The notes below the pieces were generated by a model, which did not search any database, had not been told where the DNA came from, and was given only the letters and a program-made list of their open reading frames with translations. A stretch of DNA of 64,000 nucleotides from Mucilaginibacter sp. UR6-11 (GTDB lineage Bacteria > Bacteroidota > Bacteroidia > Sphingobacteriales > Sphingobacteriaceae), in assembly GCF_020880695.1 (NCBI RefSeq), contig NZ_JAJIWO010000001.1:248001-312000 (forward strand), written 5' to 3'. This document shows, piece after piece, positions 24,531-33,936 of this stretch (positions within the stretch are counted from its first letter, which is position 1; each line of letters begins with the position of its first letter). The translations under genes and the position numbers were made by a program.

Positions 24531-25448
24531 ATGCCGAATTATAGTAAAGCTTTCGTGGAAACAACATTGGAGTCATGGGAGGACATATTTAAACTGCCTC
24601 AGCGTTTTATGGACCGGTTTGTTTTCAGGGGACAGGGCAACCATCAATGGCCCATTAGTCACTCGCTTGAGCGCTCAGTAGCTAAGTATTATCCGAATAA
24701 TACCGACAGCATGCTGGCCTTCATAGAAGAAAAAGCGATGATCAAAGAGTTTAAATGGAAGTACCCGCTTTATTCCAAATCAAAACCAGATCCGAAAGAT
24801 ATTGTCGAATGGCTGACGATAATGCAGCATCATGGCGCGCCAACGCGCCTTGTCGATATCACCCGTTCCCTATTTGTAGGCATTTATTTCGCGATCAGCG
24901 AACATCATACCACCGATGCGACTGTTTGGGCAATCAACAGTACGATCTTGAGGGGATATTTGTTTGAGCGTTACCGCAAACGATTTAATGTAAATATGGC
25001 GAGTCATGAAGATATCAGTGCCTATTCCCATGATTGTGCAAACGAATTGTTGACAGGCGTTCCTGTTTCCGAAAAAATGGGTGCCGGCGTGTTCTATATT
25101 GAGCCCAAACTGGCTAATGACCGGTTGGCCCGTCAGCAAGGCGCGTTTTTAATGCCGTCAGATATAACCCAACCCTTTGAAAAACATTTAATGAGCCATG
25201 TGAATAATGATCGCCCACTGGCGATTGATTTTAAACCGCTCATCAATTATGCTGAAAGCGCAAAATATAAACAAGACGATATCGCGATATTAAAAATCAA
25301 TATCCCACATAGGTTGAATTTCGAAATAGGAAAATACCTGCGTGCCATGAACATTACAACAGAAATACTTTTCCCGGGTTTAGACGGATTATGCAAGTCG
25401 CTGGCTTATCTGCGGATGGAAGGTATGGGCAATCCTTTCAAATTATAG
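24531..25448 (+). CDS. FRG domain-containing protein
   Basis: A 305-residue protein with an FRG domain. The eponymous motif is 'RFVFRGQGNHQWPISHSLERS' (split as FRGQGNHQW and SHSLERS here, near residues 30-50), and 'QHHGAPTRLVDITRSLFVGIYFA' forms the second signature. FRG domains are of unknown biochemistry and recur in phage-defence genes. It lies 3 bases before the NTPase-Mrr gene and shares its operon. A TAATTTCG box (24520-24527) three bases before the ATG could give an internal leaderless transcript. Confidence 0.88.
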   Translation: MPNYSKAFVETTLESWEDIFKLPQRFMDRFVFRGQGNHQWPISHSLERSVAKYYPNNTDSMLAFIEEKAMIKEFKWKYPLYSKSKPDPKDIVEWLTIMQHHGAPTRLVDITRSLFVGIYFAISEHHTTDATVWAINSTILRGYLFERYRKRFNVNMASHEDISAYSHDCANELLTGVPVSEKMGAGVFYIEPKLANDRLARQQGAFLMPSDITQPFEKHLMSHVNNDRPLAIDFKPLINYAESAKYKQDDIAILKINIPHRLNFEIGKYLRAMNITTEILFPGLDGLCKSLAYLRMEGMGNPFKL

Positions 25449-25451
25449 GAA

Positions 25452-26570
25452 ATGAAATTAGATATTACCGATAGCGAGGAGTTTAGGGAAATTGTGCGGC
25501 GGAGCCGCGCGCGGGAGTTGCATGAGCTGACGCGACGGTTGTATAGTGGAGCCGTGGTGGTTTATGGTGAGGCGGGTATGGGTAAGACGACCTTGCTGGA
25601 AATGTTCCGGGCAGAGAACCCGGGTGCTTATCGTAAGATCACGCTGTTGCGGGGTTATGACATCGAGCTGGATAAGTCTTTGCTTGTTCCTTATATTTTG
25701 CCTGGCGGTATGCGGCCTACGGCGTTCCCGGAGTTGATAATTATTGACGGTTTGGACGAAGTCCTCACTCCTGCTTTGCGGGAACAAGTGGCGGATATTG
25801 TCCGCGAAGGTTGGACCAGGGGCTACAAGGTTATTCTGTCGGCCAGGAAACAGCCTGATGAGAAGGTGTTTGACCAGTATACGAGTTCCATTAACTTGCG
25901 GGGCCTTAATGAAAAGGAAATCCTGTTACTCTATGAAATGTTTAGGCGTCATTCCAACAAGCATCCCGATTTGGACATGACCGTACGCGACTTGGTTTTG
26001 GCAGACTACAATAAACCACGGGATATTCTGACACAATTCAATTTTTTGTTGGACGATGAGGGTGAATATCTTTATCGTAATCCGGTCATTATTGAAGAAT
26101 TAGAACGGCCAACTATCATCTTAGAGGAAGCGCCGGAAATCATTACCGATCTGCGATTTGTCAATAAAAAACTATTAGACCGGATCGGCCGCAGGCCGGA
26201 AGCGATTCGTGATTTATCGCCCCGGCAGTTCGAGGAACTGGTTGCCGAAATCTATGAAGAACGGGGCTACAGCGTACAACTTACCCAGCAAACCCGGGAC
26301 GGCGGCAAGGATCTCATTATTATGCACCGGAGTGATATCGGCAATTTTATGATTTATGCTGAGTGTAAACATCGTGCACCTGACCGTCCGGTAGGCGTTG
26401 GTGTGGTCAGCGAACTGTTCGGACGCATCAATTTCGACCGGGCTACAGCCGGCATGGTCGTCACCAGTTCCTATTTCTCACCGGACGCCAAAGTTTTCCA
26501 ATCCAAAATTGAACATCAAATGAGTTTGGTTGATTATGCGAAACTCAGTTCGATGATGGGCCGGTCATAG
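25452..26570 (+). CDS. P-loop NTPase fused to an Mrr-type restriction endonuclease
   Basis: A 372-residue two-domain protein. Residues 30-200 form a compact NTPase: Walker A 'GEAGMGKTT' at 39-47 and Walker B 'LIIIDGLDEVL' at 95-105, STAND/NACHT-like. Residues 255-370 form an Mrr-like PD-(D/E)xK nuclease with 'SPRQFEELVAEIYEERGY', 'DGGKD' (283-287) and 'AECK' (303-306). The NTPase probably gates DNA cleavage. No C-terminal sensor repeats follow, so sensing may be done by the DUF4238 and FRG partners. The GC-rich first 150 bases differ from the AT-richer neighbours. Confidence 0.85.
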   Translation: MKLDITDSEEFREIVRRSRARELHELTRRLYSGAVVVYGEAGMGKTTLLEMFRAENPGAYRKITLLRGYDIELDKSLLVPYILPGGMRPTAFPELIIIDGLDEVLTPALREQVADIVREGWTRGYKVILSARKQPDEKVFDQYTSSINLRGLNEKEILLLYEMFRRHSNKHPDLDMTVRDLVLADYNKPRDILTQFNFLLDDEGEYLYRNPVIIEELERPTIILEEAPEIITDLRFVNKKLLDRIGRRPEAIRDLSPRQFEELVAEIYEERGYSVQLTQQTRDGGKDLIIMHRSDIGNFMIYAECKHRAPDRPVGVGVVSELFGRINFDRATAGMVVTSSYFSPDAKVFQSKIEHQMSLVDYAKLSSMMGRS

Positions 26571-26734
26571 CGGTCTTTTTATTTATTTTTTCCAGACCGC
26601 AGCAGGACGGACACATCCGAGGAAAACGGGGACAATTGCTGTAAGCATCTGTTCACGGCCCCCGGAGGTGTGGCCGGATGGCGCTGTCTTTCGTTTTTGT
26701 TGTTATATTTAGGGCGTAATAAAACCTTTATAAC

Positions 26735-27091
26735 ATGGCTGTAAACGCGCAAGAACTCCGCATCGGCAACTTTATTCAAACGCCTGAAGGCCTGGCTAAG
26801 GTCGTGACTATTGCCAATATGAAAATCGGCGGTACCCGCCTGGAGAACGGCAACCACAAAGTGATGGAATACGAAGATTGCGAACCCATCGAACTGACCG
26901 TGGACTGGCTGGATAGATTCGGTTTCATAAAAGAAGACGAAACCTGGTGGAACAACCACGTCGGTGTCAAAACCGTTGAAGGCGGTTTTTATTTCAGTGC
27001 GATGCATGATGGTATCACAGATATATCTTATGTCCATCAGTTGCAAAACCTGGCCTATGCAATCAATCAAACCGAGTTGACGTTGGAGTAA
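26735..27091 (+). CDS. Hypothetical protein, phage-like family
   Basis: A 118-residue soluble protein. 'NAQELRIGNFIQTPEG' and 'LTVDWLDRFGF' resemble an uncharacterised family common in Bacteroidota phages and mobile elements (proteins starting with an LRIGN segment). No catalytic motif is seen. A TATATTTA box lies at 26704-26711. It is separated from the neighbours by spacers of 164 and 135 bases and probably has its own promoter. Confidence 0.65.
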   Translation: MAVNAQELRIGNFIQTPEGLAKVVTIANMKIGGTRLENGNHKVMEYEDCEPIELTVDWLDRFGFIKEDETWWNNHVGVKTVEGGFYFSAMHDGITDISYVHQLQNLAYAINQTELTLE

Positions 27092-27190
27092 GTTCAGGCA
27101 TTAGCAGATCGCGAAATTGCAAGCCGATTCACATGAACAAGATGTTACCCCGGTTTATACATTGATGTATGAACTATCCCATGACATCGC

Positions 27191-27223
27191 TTGATTATTT
27201 AGCTAATTACTTTAGTATATTTG
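27191..27223 (+). promoter_or_regulatory. Promoter of the SIR2 operon, almost leaderless
   Basis: TTG (27191-27193) as the -33 element and TATATTTG (27216-27223) as the -7 box, 22 bases apart. The ATG at 27227 lies only 3 bases after the -7 box, so transcription should begin at or next to the start codon and give a leaderless mRNA. Confidence 0.5.
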
Positions 27224-27226
27224 GTC

Positions 27227-29089
27227 ATGGCTTTAGAAAGATTGTTTGAACTGATCAGAAAAGAAGATGTGGTATTGTTTTGCGGAGCGGGAATGTCCAT
27301 GTACGCTAGTTATCCCTCAGGCTATCAACTTTCACAACTCATATATGACCAGTTAACTACCGCAGAGTCGAATGAAATAGGAAAAGGATTGACCCTTCCG
27401 GACTTAACGGAAGAACTGGTCAATTTGCGGATGAGCCGTAATTCATTGATCGCTTTGTTGAAAGACATCTACGCTAAAGCGCCGGCTGATCAAAGCCTTC
27501 ATTTGAAGTTGGCCGGCATTCCCCATATTAAAACGATCATCACAACGAATTACGACCGGCTGTTTGAAATGGCTTATGGCGACGCTTGTAGTCTGGTCAG
27601 GTCTTCAGTTGACTTACCTTATATCAAAAAAGATCAGCCAGAGGTTTTCAAAATACACGGTGATCTATCATTGCCGGATAGTATCCTGATCACCAAAACG
27701 GATTACACCCGGTTTTTTGACTCTCAAAAAGAAGATGTGCTTTGGACCGTCGTTAAGGAACGCTTGGCTACCCACCATGTCTTGTTTATCGGTTACAATT
27801 TGGACGACGTAAACATGGAATCCATCTTTCGTAAAATAAAGGAGAACCTGGGTGACAATCACAAAGAACTTTTCCTATTGGCCCCCGATTTAAAGCTTCC
27901 TAAGGTACAGCGGTTAATCAAAGATGGCATTCATTATATTGACAGTACCGCCGAAATATTTATTGATAGTCTTTTGGCCAATATCAAAGATCATATTTAT
28001 GAAGATTTCAAGCGTAGATGGTGCGGGCCTGACACCTTTCGTATCTTTCTGCAGAAGAACAATCTCGCGCCTACGTTAAAATCAGAGAAAGATCAATTCA
28101 AAGTTTCGGCATTAGCCGGTTTGAACAAACCCCTAACGACCCGAATGACGTTTGGTGTGCCTATTGATCAGCAGGAATTTATCGAACGCCTGGAAAACGT
28201 GTTACAAAACAAAGAACTGGGTACGGTCACATTAGATGCAGCAACAGTTTTGAATCTGAACGTTTATTTTAATGATATCAAGATCTCGGCACCGGATGGC
28301 GGCGGGCCGATGACCTTTAGCTCCGCACCTGTGCGTTCGGCGGTAATCGCTATCATGTTCGATGACGGTACGGAATACGATAACTTGAAAGTAGACTTGT
28401 TCAAAACCCAAACGCACCTGATCTTTTCTTTTCCGTTTCCAAACGTCGATCTGAAATTTTACACTGCGCCCGAGGAAATGGTCAATTTGCAATATGAACT
28501 TAAACTTTTACGCACCGGCGATTATGGTGCGTTGAATGATGAACTCCGGACGATCACGTTTTTGAGAGATATCGGCTCGGGTAAGAAATTTACCATACAT
28601 GTACCAGGTTCAACCCCTACTACTCTTCAAATGGCTCCGGCTGACCCTTTACTCGCCCTAGCTAAAAAACATCTTTACTATTTTGAGCGTTTGAAACAAA
28701 TCGAGAGACATTTTGCGATTCGGTTTAATCATATCGGGGAAATCACTAAGGAATCTTATAATACATTGAATCTGTTGATCGCACATATAGAAGGCAAACC
28801 ATTTTTAGGGGTTTTTGAAAGCGCTTGGAGCTTGCGGCCTACAGACAGAACGAAAGCGCTGGAGTTTATTAAATCAGTCACGCCCGAAAGCGAACTTTTA
28901 CAGAACGGCTCAGAACCTGAAAACTGCGTTTTACATGGGCAAACTATCGCTTTGGGTTACCGGCGCATCCAGTTGCTGGAGCCCTATATCGCCAATATCA
29001 AGGAGGTAGAGAGCGATCCCACAGCTTTTATCCAACTTGCCAGCAAATCGGAAACCATCGCCATATCTTTCTCGGAAAGCCCTTCATGA
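27227..29089 (+). CDS. SIR2 family NADase-like defence protein
   Basis: A 620-residue protein with an N-terminal SIR2 domain. The NAD-binding loop is 'FCGAGMSM' (18-25), followed by 'TTNYDRLFE' (106-114), the catalytic-type His in 'FKIHGD' (141-146) and 'GYNLDD' (189-194). In defence systems such domains usually deplete NAD+ after phage sensing. The remaining ~400 residues are a beta- and helix-rich region with no named domain ('PAEEMVNLQYELKLL' type strands), likely the sensor. Its stop codon overlaps the ATG of the next gene by 4 bases, so the two are a coupled pair. Confidence 0.85.
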   Translation: MALERLFELIRKEDVVLFCGAGMSMYASYPSGYQLSQLIYDQLTTAESNEIGKGLTLPDLTEELVNLRMSRNSLIALLKDIYAKAPADQSLHLKLAGIPHIKTIITTNYDRLFEMAYGDACSLVRSSVDLPYIKKDQPEVFKIHGDLSLPDSILITKTDYTRFFDSQKEDVLWTVVKERLATHHVLFIGYNLDDVNMESIFRKIKENLGDNHKELFLLAPDLKLPKVQRLIKDGIHYIDSTAEIFIDSLLANIKDHIYEDFKRRWCGPDTFRIFLQKNNLAPTLKSEKDQFKVSALAGLNKPLTTRMTFGVPIDQQEFIERLENVLQNKELGTVTLDAATVLNLNVYFNDIKISAPDGGGPMTFSSAPVRSAVIAIMFDDGTEYDNLKVDLFKTQTHLIFSFPFPNVDLKFYTAPEEMVNLQYELKLLRTGDYGALNDELRTITFLRDIGSGKKFTIHVPGSTPTTLQMAPADPLLALAKKHLYYFERLKQIERHFAIRFNHIGEITKESYNTLNLLIAHIEGKPFLGVFESAWSLRPTDRTKALEFIKSVTPESELLQNGSEPENCVLHGQTIALGYRRIQLLEPYIANIKEVESDPTAFIQLASKSETIAISFSESPS

Positions 29090-29949
29090 ATGGATTAAAA
29101 CAATATCTGACACGGGACCTGATCAAATGGGTCGAGCAACAGGCAAAAGACCCGATCTGGCAGATGGGCGTTTTGGCTTCGTTTAAGAAGCAGTGGTATG
29201 GCATTATGTCTATTTCGGCTGCGGGTCTGATCCATATTCACGGTAACAGGGATACGGGCTGGGCACATATCATCAGCCGTCATAGTTATTATTCCAATGA
29301 CCTTTATTTCGGGCTGGGAGCCTTAGGCGAACCGAGCCGGTTCCAAAATACTGGTATACCCATATTTGACTGGCGACAAATCGCTGATGACATTTTCGTA
29401 CAGGGTAACATCGATACGAAAGAACACCAGGACGCAGCACTATTTGTAAAATATACTGGTTCCTCCTCCCGTTTCACCAGCTCAAACGGAGAAAGCAAGG
29501 ATTTTATATTGATTCTTTACCGTGATACCCGGATCGTCCATTCTTTATTCCCTAAAAAGAGTTTACAACCGGATACGCCCAAATCCAAGCTGCGTGAATT
29601 CAAGCGGGCACTGGACTATATCAGCGTCGAAAGGCCGATGTTGGGCGACCACCTGACGATGCGTATTCCTTATCTTAATGAGGAACTCACCGAACGTTAC
29701 GTTATTGTCGTACATATTGATCTGAATACGATGCAAAGCCTTGCGCATTTACAAGTTAACTGGCCGAACGGGCAACCGCGTTATAGCATCCATACCTTAC
29801 TCATTTTTGATGTTCGGTTGGACAAGGCAGACGTAGACGCCAATACTATCGAGTTCACGCGTTTTATCAATAGCTTTACCAAGTACAGCGACTTTGAGCA
29901 TATCGAAGAAGTAATGGCTCGTACAGAGAAAAATTTATTTACAAATTAA
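29086..29949 (+). CDS. Hypothetical partner of SIR2, possible BECR-fold RNase
   Basis: A 287-residue soluble protein coupled by ATGA overlap to the SIR2 gene. Its N-terminal part has 'GWAHIISRHSYYSND' (residues 58-72); the HI-x2-RH signature is typical of BECR-fold (barnase/EndoU/colicin E5/RelE) toxins. A central strand-rich part ('RYVIVVHIDLN') follows. RNase activity is inferred only from this motif; it could instead be the activator or immunity partner of the SIR2 protein. Confidence 0.55.
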   Translation: MNGLKQYLTRDLIKWVEQQAKDPIWQMGVLASFKKQWYGIMSISAAGLIHIHGNRDTGWAHIISRHSYYSNDLYFGLGALGEPSRFQNTGIPIFDWRQIADDIFVQGNIDTKEHQDAALFVKYTGSSSRFTSSNGESKDFILILYRDTRIVHSLFPKKSLQPDTPKSKLREFKRALDYISVERPMLGDHLTMRIPYLNEELTERYVIVVHIDLNTMQSLAHLQVNWPNGQPRYSIHTLLIFDVRLDKADVDANTIEFTRFINSFTKYSDFEHIEEVMARTEKNLFTN

Positions 29950-29957
29950 ACATGGGT

Positions 29958-31853
29958 CTATTTAAAACCTGACTTATCAACAGTTGGGATGCCCGTACCG
30001 CGTTGCTCGTAATACAGATCAATACCATCTTTAAAACCGACAACTTGTAAATGTGTATCTTTTTTTATTTCACCAAGCGGAAAATGTCCCTCCATATGAT
30101 AGCCCAAAATATCCAGCTCGTCTGAAAATGAAATATCTTCCCGGTCGTATATCGCAAGCCTGTTATCCAAATATTCCTTGAATTTGGTTTCATTCGGCAT
30201 GAGGTCGGCGAATACCATCAGGTCAAATATGGAGATGATCCAGGACCATTTATATTCTTCACTCATTACGCCACTGCTGATCAAATATTTTAAGTTCGAA
30301 GCGATACCGGCAAGGTGCTCGAAAGTTACGGTGATCTTATAATAAGACTTGACCGAAGATTTATCTATGATAAGCTGTTTCCGGACCTTGTCCGCTACGT
30401 AACTAAACTCGGGACGCTCATTGTCAGTAATATATTTTAAAGCACGGTGACCCTGATAGGAACCAGCCGCTACGGTTTGCTCCAGTCTTAATTTTAAACC
30501 TTTTAATGCCCCGCGTTTGTGTTTATCATTCAGCAAGCCTGCTTTGACCTCAATAATATACACCGCATCAGCAGAAATGCCGATGATATCCAGTTCCGTT
30601 TTCTTGGGTTTGCCGTTTTCGTCGGGTACAAAATAATCCAATGATGAATAAAACCCGGCGCTTGGCAGCAATTTTTCGAATAAGCGCTTTGTTTTCCGCT
30701 CGATATAATTGTCCTTGGAATTTGGATCGGTGTTGCCCTGATAATGGTTTTCAAAATAAACCTCACTGGTGGATTTGATCAGATTTTCGGTTATCCTGAA
30801 AATGTTCCTGAAAGCCAGATTCAGGGAAAAATGGTAAAATTTATCCTTTTCTTTAACGAGCGGCTGCAACTTGATGATCGTGTCATTTAGTATAAAAGCT
30901 TTGAATTTTTCAGGTTGGAAAAAAACTTGGTTATCCCCAAAGGCCGCGGCCAGTTTTTCGAATACAGCTTTCTCTGTTTCGGTATGCGGGATTACCCAAA
31001 AAATCGTAGGATAACCAGCGATATCATCCAAACTGTGCAGCAGGACGGAATCGGGCGTATCCGGATTTTTAAGGTCAGGGTTAGCATCAGTAAATTGCTG
31101 AATAAAATGTTTGCCGGTTTCCATCATTGTTTGGAAAACCCTTTCCTTTCCCTGCATGCTCATCCATTCTTTTAAACGATCGTGTGAATTAGCAGAACCC
31201 AAAGGATTCCCTACTTTAGAATAGACCAAACTGTCCAGCTTAAGAATTACCCGGAGTAAGTCATTAGCGCTGAAGTGATAATATTGGTTTAAAAAATCAC
31301 TGAATGGGGCAAAAAGTTCTTCAAAAATTTCTGTGATATGGATATGATAACCACTCCCCCTTACATTAATGCTCTCAGTGACGATCTGCGTGCGCAGCCA
31401 ATGATCTGACTGATTGCCAGCTTCGGGTAATTCTGCCGACATCTCCCACATACCCATATTGTATTTGATCTTTGATAACTGGTCATAAATGGCTTGTAAT
31501 TCCTCAGCATTCGGTATCAGCACACTTGTATTAGGTGTGGCAACAGCAATACTCATCGCATATTCGAGCAATAACTCAATTTCGTCATCTTTTTGTACAA
31601 GCTCGTTAGGATCAATCTCGTCCAACCCCTGATAGTTTTCCAAAAATTGGCTATATGAATTAGGCATTGCCTTAATTAGTCTCGCCCCCAGGCTTCCCAG
31701 CACATATACCTTATCAAATTTATTTATCGATGCTATTAACACCGCTATCTCTGCTTTTATCCATTCCAAATACCGTGGCCGATCTTTTTGGATATTCGCA
31801 AATAGTTCCTGCATCTGTCTTTTCAGTTCATCGGGAAAATATTCCGTGTGCAT
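29958..31853 (-). CDS. Large hypothetical protein with PD-(D/E)xK nuclease motif
   Basis: A 631-residue protein. Around residues 417-437 it has 'TELDIIGISADAVYIIEVKAG', in which D, E and K have the spacing of a PD-(D/E)xK (NERD-like) nuclease site: ELD, then a hydrophobic strand, then IEVKAG. The first ~380 residues are helical with no known domain and may sense phage. It is a single gene convergent to the SIR2 operon (8-base gap) and divergent from the NUC-type gene. Confidence 0.65.
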   Translation of the reverse strand: MHTEYFPDELKRQMQELFANIQKDRPRYLEWIKAEIAVLIASINKFDKVYVLGSLGARLIKAMPNSYSQFLENYQGLDEIDPNELVQKDDEIELLLEYAMSIAVATPNTSVLIPNAEELQAIYDQLSKIKYNMGMWEMSAELPEAGNQSDHWLRTQIVTESINVRGSGYHIHITEIFEELFAPFSDFLNQYYHFSANDLLRVILKLDSLVYSKVGNPLGSANSHDRLKEWMSMQGKERVFQTMMETGKHFIQQFTDANPDLKNPDTPDSVLLHSLDDIAGYPTIFWVIPHTETEKAVFEKLAAAFGDNQVFFQPEKFKAFILNDTIIKLQPLVKEKDKFYHFSLNLAFRNIFRITENLIKSTSEVYFENHYQGNTDPNSKDNYIERKTKRLFEKLLPSAGFYSSLDYFVPDENGKPKKTELDIIGISADAVYIIEVKAGLLNDKHKRGALKGLKLRLEQTVAAGSYQGHRALKYITDNERPEFSYVADKVRKQLIIDKSSVKSYYKITVTFEHLAGIASNLKYLISSGVMSEEYKWSWIISIFDLMVFADLMPNETKFKEYLDNRLAIYDREDISFSDELDILGYHMEGHFPLGEIKKDTHLQVVGFKDGIDLYYEQRGTGIPTVDKSGFK

Positions 31854-31967
31854 TGTCTTTAAATTAGTTAATGTTTAAACGCCTGCGAGGTTTTCGGAGA
31901 AGGATGATATCTAAAGGTTTCAATATAAGTTATTTAAAGATAAGGATTTAAACGCTAAATTAACCGC

Positions 31968-32582
31968 ATGAAACCTTATTACAAATTGTTCGGTGATATC
32001 CCGGATGGTGACTACGATGGCTGCGTGGCCTTCCTAGAGAAGGAACTGCGTTTTGAGCTAACGGCGGCGTATGAGCAGGAGTTCGTGGATGCAGAGGTGC
32101 GACATTTTAATGATGCGGCGCGGCGGCTGTATACCTTGTATTTTGATTGCACGGAGGATTATGAGAGTACTGATATTTATTCACGAGCTGCGCGGGTGGT
32201 GTTTGTGTACGGCCGGTCGGCGGCGGGAACCAAGGAACGTGACAGCAAGCGGATGCGGCAGTTCTTGGGTACTTTTAAAAACCAGCCGGAATATGTGGGT
32301 TATGATAAGGGGCATTTTATCGCGCATTGCAATGACGGGCAGATTGATCAGAATTTATATCCCCAACTTAAGGAACTCAACCGAGGGTTATCGCCGCAAG
32401 GTAAACTCTTTCGGTCGATGGAACGCTATTTACAGCGAAACGAGGGCGTGTTTTATTTTGTCCGGCCGATCTATAACGATCTGACCTGGATACCGCACCA
32501 GATCGATTTTGGGATATTTACGAAAGAAAAGGGATTGTTATTGAATCGCTTTGATAACCGCAAACCAAATGACGCGGTATGA
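31968..32582 (+). CDS. DNA/RNA non-specific endonuclease-like protein (NUC/EndA type)
   Basis: A 204-residue protein with the beta-beta-alpha-metal (His-Me finger) NUC motif: 'YDKGHFIAH' with the general base H116, then 'QNLYPQLKELNRG' supplying the metal-binding Asn (N129 or N138). It has no signal peptide, unlike secreted NucA/EndA enzymes, so it acts in the cytosol. It overlaps the following membrane-protein gene by 4 bases (ATGA), suggesting that the two proteins work together. Confidence 0.75.
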   Translation: MKPYYKLFGDIPDGDYDGCVAFLEKELRFELTAAYEQEFVDAEVRHFNDAARRLYTLYFDCTEDYESTDIYSRAARVVFVYGRSAAGTKERDSKRMRQFLGTFKNQPEYVGYDKGHFIAHCNDGQIDQNLYPQLKELNRGLSPQGKLFRSMERYLQRNEGVFYFVRPIYNDLTWIPHQIDFGIFTKEKGLLLNRFDNRKPNDAV

Positions 32583-33910
32583 CGATAGCATCGGATCTAT
32601 TTAACAGCAGGGAAATAGCGTTAGGGATATGGTTAATTATCGCTGTAACCGCCGTTTTATTCGGAAAGTCTACCCGAAGCGACTTTGGTGGTGTGCTGAA
32701 AGCGCTGTTTGTTTGGAATTTGATGAGTTGGCTGGCGGGGATGGCTGTTTATATTTCGGTCTTTATTTATTTGTTTGATCGGATCGGGTTATGGACCTCT
32801 GACCTGCTGAAAGATACGGTGTTTTATATCTTGTTTTCGGCGACCGTCAGCATGTTCAAAGCGAATAAGATCAGTGAGAACAAGCATTTCTTCCTGGAAA
32901 TGCTGAAGGATAATCTGAAGCTGGGCGTTTTGCTGGAATTCCTGATCGGACAATATACTTTCGATTTATGGGTAGAACTGCTGATCGTGCCAATTGCGGT
33001 GTTGCTGGCAGGTATGCAGGCTTTCTCCGGAACCGACGCGAAATATGCAAGCGTTAATAAATTGATCAATCGTATCTGGTTAATTACCGGTGCTTTTGTA
33101 ATTTATCATATTGCCGATTCAGTTATCCAACACTTTCATGATCTGTTGTCTATTGATGTGCTCCGGCAAATATTGCTCGTGCCCAATTTAACGTTGGTGT
33201 TTATCCCTTTCCTCTATATCTTGTCGCTACGTATGGTTTACGAAGAGCAATTTATTTTGCTGAGTTTTAAACTTCGAGATAAAAAGCTGTTGCGGTTTGC
33301 CAAACGACAGGCGATAGCGAAATTCAATACTGATCTCCGCGGATTAAAGCGCTGGGTAAACCGCTGGAATTTATCACATCCGCAAACCCGTGAAGAAATC
33401 CTGGCAACTATAAACGCGTTTAAGGCTCAACAGCAACTCGAAAAAGCACCGCCGATTGTATTGTCGGAACAAGGCTGGTCACCTTATATTGCCAAAGGCT
33501 GGCTGCCGGATGAGAAATTAAAACCGGCTTTTTACGACCCGGCCTATGAAGAAAAATGGTCCGCAAGGTCGGGCAACCTGAAACTGGATAAAGACTGGTC
33601 CGGCAATAATATCACTTACAGCGTTATTGGCACCCGGCTGGCCGCTGATCAATTGGAACTGCGCCTGGCGGCCTATGAGCCCGGCAACATCGCTGAATTG
33701 CATCAGGTCTTTAAAAAGCGGGTAGCCTTGCTCTATCAAGCCGCTTTAGGTGTTGAACCGCCTTTAAAACTCACCAATGCTTTAGCGAAAAGCAAAAACA
33801 GCACTTATCGGCAAGGCATACATTATATTAAACTGCGAAAGGTGAACTGGGGTAATATTACGAATAGTTACGACCTGATTTTTACCATAAGTATCCAAGA
33901 TAACGACTGA
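32579..33910 (+). CDS. Multi-pass membrane protein paired with NUC-type nuclease
   Basis: A 443-residue protein. The N-terminal ~225 residues hold about six to seven hydrophobic segments (for example 'ALGIWLIIAVTAVLFG', 'LTLVFIPFLYILSLR'). The C-terminal ~200 residues are soluble and basic ('KRWVNRWNLSHPQTREEIL'). No family is recognised. The 4-base overlap with the nuclease gene implies balanced synthesis. It could be a pore-forming effector, a membrane sensor or an anchor for the nuclease. Confidence 0.65.
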   Translation: MTIASDLFNSREIALGIWLIIAVTAVLFGKSTRSDFGGVLKALFVWNLMSWLAGMAVYISVFIYLFDRIGLWTSDLLKDTVFYILFSATVSMFKANKISENKHFFLEMLKDNLKLGVLLEFLIGQYTFDLWVELLIVPIAVLLAGMQAFSGTDAKYASVNKLINRIWLITGAFVIYHIADSVIQHFHDLLSIDVLRQILLVPNLTLVFIPFLYILSLRMVYEEQFILLSFKLRDKKLLRFAKRQAIAKFNTDLRGLKRWVNRWNLSHPQTREEILATINAFKAQQQLEKAPPIVLSEQGWSPYIAKGWLPDEKLKPAFYDPAYEEKWSARSGNLKLDKDWSGNNITYSVIGTRLAADQLELRLAAYEPGNIAELHQVFKKRVALLYQAALGVEPPLKLTNALAKSKNSTYRQGIHYIKLRKVNWGNITNSYDLIFTISIQDND

Positions 33911-33924
33911 TTGTCCTGTTTGAC

Positions 33925-33932
33925 TATATTTG
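33925..33932 (+). promoter_or_regulatory. -7 box close to the start of the 338-residue protein gene
   Basis: TATATTTG lies 4 bases before the ATG at 33937, so the transcript would be nearly leaderless. No clear -33 TTG is seen at the usual distance. Confidence 0.4.
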
Positions 33933-33936
33933 ATAC

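Noticed and set aside
25452..26570. Interpretation as an Avs antiviral STAND protein
   Set aside because: Avs proteins are much longer, with the nuclease at the N-terminus and a sensor repeat domain at the C-terminus; this one is 372 residues with the nuclease last.
26579..27070. Minus-strand frame of 163 codons
   Set aside because: Mostly opposite the 118-residue phage-like gene, which matches a known family style; the rest is spacer.
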